The position numbers were made by a program, and so were the translations under genes. Of a DNA stretch of 64,000 nucleotides, positions 62,715 to 64,000 are shown piece by piece (position 1 is the first letter of the stretch; each line of letters starts with the position of its first letter). The notes under the pieces are model-generated. The model worked only from the letters and a program-made list of their open reading frames with translations, was not told where the DNA came from and searched no databases. The stretch spans positions 3,100,001-3,164,000 of the forward strand of contig OY970069.1 in assembly GCA_963705325.1 (NCBI GenBank), in the 5' to 3' direction. This DNA comes from DATARH01 sp963705325 (GTDB lineage Bacteria > Pseudomonadota > Alphaproteobacteria > ATCC43930 > CGMCC-115725).

Positions 62715-62886
62715 GCCCGCAAAAGCATGTCTGGCGGGCGCGATTGTCCTGCTGACCGCTGGCGGCCAAGGCTCGGTCGAGATCATCCGCCGCACCGGCA
62801 AGGGCAAAATCTGCACCATTGGCCGCCACATCGACGGGTTCTACAATCCCGTCCGGCGCCATTCCACCGAAGCGGGGCAAGTCCAT
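62715..62886 (+). pseudogene. IS630 and IS3 scraps joined
   Basis: SPQKHVWRAR, then after a missing base IVLLTAGGQGSVEIIRRTGK: the IS630 continuation of 58619-58671. Near 62818 it switches to the IS3 OrfB end HIDGFYNPVRRHS (as at 52555-52600) and, after a short deletion, to the IS3 tail GGGGCAAGTCCATGG. Confidence 0.78.
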
Positions 62887-62946
62887 GGCTTCTTCTTTGC
62901 CGATCTCAACGCCAACGCCGTCAACTCACTTCCACTATGCGGACCA

Positions 62947-64000
62947 ATGCGGCCTTTGATGCGAGCGGTCGCCGCGCTAATCGCTCTGCTGTGGTCTTGC
63001 CCCATCCTAGCGCAGACGACGACGTTCACGACCGACTGCGCGTCATCGGTTGCCGTTAGCGGTGGCGGGTTGACGCTCACCAAGAACGGCACGGCTTCCT
63101 ACGGAGCTTGTCGAGCGACTGTACCGAAATACTCTGGCCTCTGGTATTTCGAGGTCACCATCGGCGCTACGCCGCACGACTTCTCAGTTGGCTTTGCGAC
63201 TGGCTCGAACATCAATGGGGGATATTCTCTTACGGAGGGCGATCTAGGACCGTCTGTCGGTTATACGAGCGTTGGCGCGCTCAGCATGGCAAACGGGAAA
63301 ATCTATTGGGCCGGTGTCCACAACAGCGGCACAAGTTGTCCGTTCGTCAGCGGCAAGACCACTGGCATCGCCCTCAACCTCAACACCGATAATCCGCAGA
63401 TATGGGTCACTTGCGACGTGACGGGGACGAGCGGCTTCGGAGGTGGCCCGCTCTGGAACAATGACCCCTGTTCCCCGTCTTGCACGATATCGCCGACACA
63501 GGCAGGCTCCTTAATCCCTAATACTGACGGCACCGGGCATATCACCGGCACTGCCCAAGGTCCGTTCCTGCCGGGCTACGGCTACTATCCAGCCTTCGCC
63601 AGCCTTCAGAGTGATGTCGTGACGTTCAACTTCGGCGCAACGAGCTTCGTCGGCACGGTGCCGAGCGGCTACAGCTCGTGGAATACGGTCGGGGGTGCTG
63701 CGCCCGTACCTGGGCCGACCTCGCCGATGACGATCAACGTGGCGAACGCTCCCGGCTATCAGACGAGCCACGCCTACGCAACCGGCTCTCGCGTCGTCGC
63801 GGGGCCAGGGTGGAACGGCTCGTCCTACACGAGCGGATCGGCACTGTACCTGTGGGCGCTCTCTGGTGCGGGTGGAACGTCGGGCGGCAGCCAACCGGCT
63901 GGCCTCAATTCCTGCGCCACGCCTACGGGTGTCGGCGGAGGCTTTAACGGTACACCTCCCGCTGGTTGGTCTGGTGCCACGAGCGTTAGCGACAACGGCC
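62947..64000 (+). CDS. Exported SPRY-like domain protein, runs off the window
   Basis: Open to the right edge (351 codons seen). MRPLMRAVAALIALLWSCPI then LAQ is a signal peptide. Residues about 30-235 resemble a SPRY/B30.2-like beta-sandwich: GLWYFEVTIGATPHDFSVGF, DLGPSVGYTSVGALSMANGK, IGIALNLNT-type ending GIALNLNTDNPQIWVTCD and DVVTFNFGATSFVGTVPSGY. A Gly/Ser/Thr-rich region follows. SPRY-like domains in bacteria occur in secreted and phage-related binding proteins; the ligand here is unknown. The start could also be the ATG at 62959. Confidence 0.7.
   Translation, partial: MRPLMRAVAALIALLWSCPILAQTTTFTTDCASSVAVSGGGLTLTKNGTASYGACRATVPKYSGLWYFEVTIGATPHDFSVGFATGSNINGGYSLTEGDLGPSVGYTSVGALSMANGKIYWAGVHNSGTSCPFVSGKTTGIALNLNTDNPQIWVTCDVTGTSGFGGGPLWNNDPCSPSCTISPTQAGSLIPNTDGTGHITGTAQGPFLPGYGYYPAFASLQSDVVTFNFGATSFVGTVPSGYSSWNTVGGAAPVPGPTSPMTINVANAPGYQTSHAYATGSRVVAGPGWNGSSYTSGSALYLWALSGAGGTSGGSQPAGLNSCATPTGVGGGFNGTPPAGWSGATSVSDNG

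Noticed and set aside
1..64000. CRISPR array, tRNA, rRNA or retron
   Set aside because: No regularly spaced short repeats, tRNA-like cloverleaf or reverse transcriptase motif was seen; all larger repeats are explained by IS copies.

Overview
The window looks like a GC-rich (roughly 58-60% by eye) alphaproteobacterial chromosome segment: an exosortase-A (XrtA) type exopolysaccharide (EPS) and cell-surface glycan locus that has been heavily invaded by insertion sequences. No rRNA, tRNA or CRISPR was seen. Genus cannot be read from the sequence alone; the assignment to Alphaproteobacteria rests on the XrtA gene set and the IS repertoire.

Layout. 1-2.0 kb: an IS21 element (istA, running off the left edge) inserted in a broken IS3 transposase. 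2.1-4.5 kb: an exported phosphoesterase, a YdcF-like membrane protein and a small lipoprotein. 5.1-16.7 kb: the core + strand XrtA cluster: outer-membrane export lipoprotein, chain-length determinant, tyrosine autokinase, outer-membrane beta-barrel, AAA ATPase, polysaccharide deacetylase, FemAB-like protein, exosortase fused to an EpsI domain, and a VanZ-like membrane protein. 16.8-18.7 kb: gmhA and an hddC-gmhB fusion for a GDP-activated heptose. 19-24.3 kb (- strand): sulfotransferase, sugar epimerase, glycosyltransferase (GT), XrtA-type O-ligase and a small membrane protein. 24.8-31.6 kb (+): GT4, flippase, GMC oxidoreductase, GT2, GT8.

31.66-43.34 kb is one IS630-family insertion (TA on both sides) that later grew to 11.7 kb by nested insertions. 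I could reconstruct five levels from target-site duplications (TSDs): IS630 <- IS66-B0 (later deleted in part) <- IS66-A (TSD CTTAAGGA) <- an IS5 composite with 203 bp of cargo (TSD AGCT); and, in the B0 passenger gene, IS66-B2 (TSD GTCCATTT) <- IS21 (TSD CGCGT). Each IS66 copy carries a small acidic fourth gene directly after tnpC. This passenger family (75-85 aa, core LGEDExWL...EDG..WVYG) is the best candidate here for something little described.

43.4-47.8 kb (-): a GT9/heptosyltransferase-like protein, an FkbM methyltransferase and an ABC-type polysaccharide exporter (wzt/wzm) whose two genes carry at least six apparent frameshifts. 48.3-50.7 kb: a second GMC oxidoreductase with a small exported partner and a small membrane protein. 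51.1-52.7 kb: IS graveyard (IS630, IS256 and IS3 pieces). 52.8-58.6 kb: acyltransferase, UDP-glucuronate decarboxylase-like enzyme, methyltransferase and another GT, with IS scraps between. 58.7-62.7 kb: a second IS66-B element (TSD CCGGAACA) interrupted by an IS481 element (TSD TGTAAGC). 62.9 kb to the right edge: the start of an exported SPRY-like protein that runs out of the window.

Together the chromosomal genes could make, modify (sulfate, acyl, methyl, deacetyl), flip or export, and attach a heptose- and possibly pentose-containing polysaccharide. No PEP-CTERM substrate for the exosortase was seen in the window.
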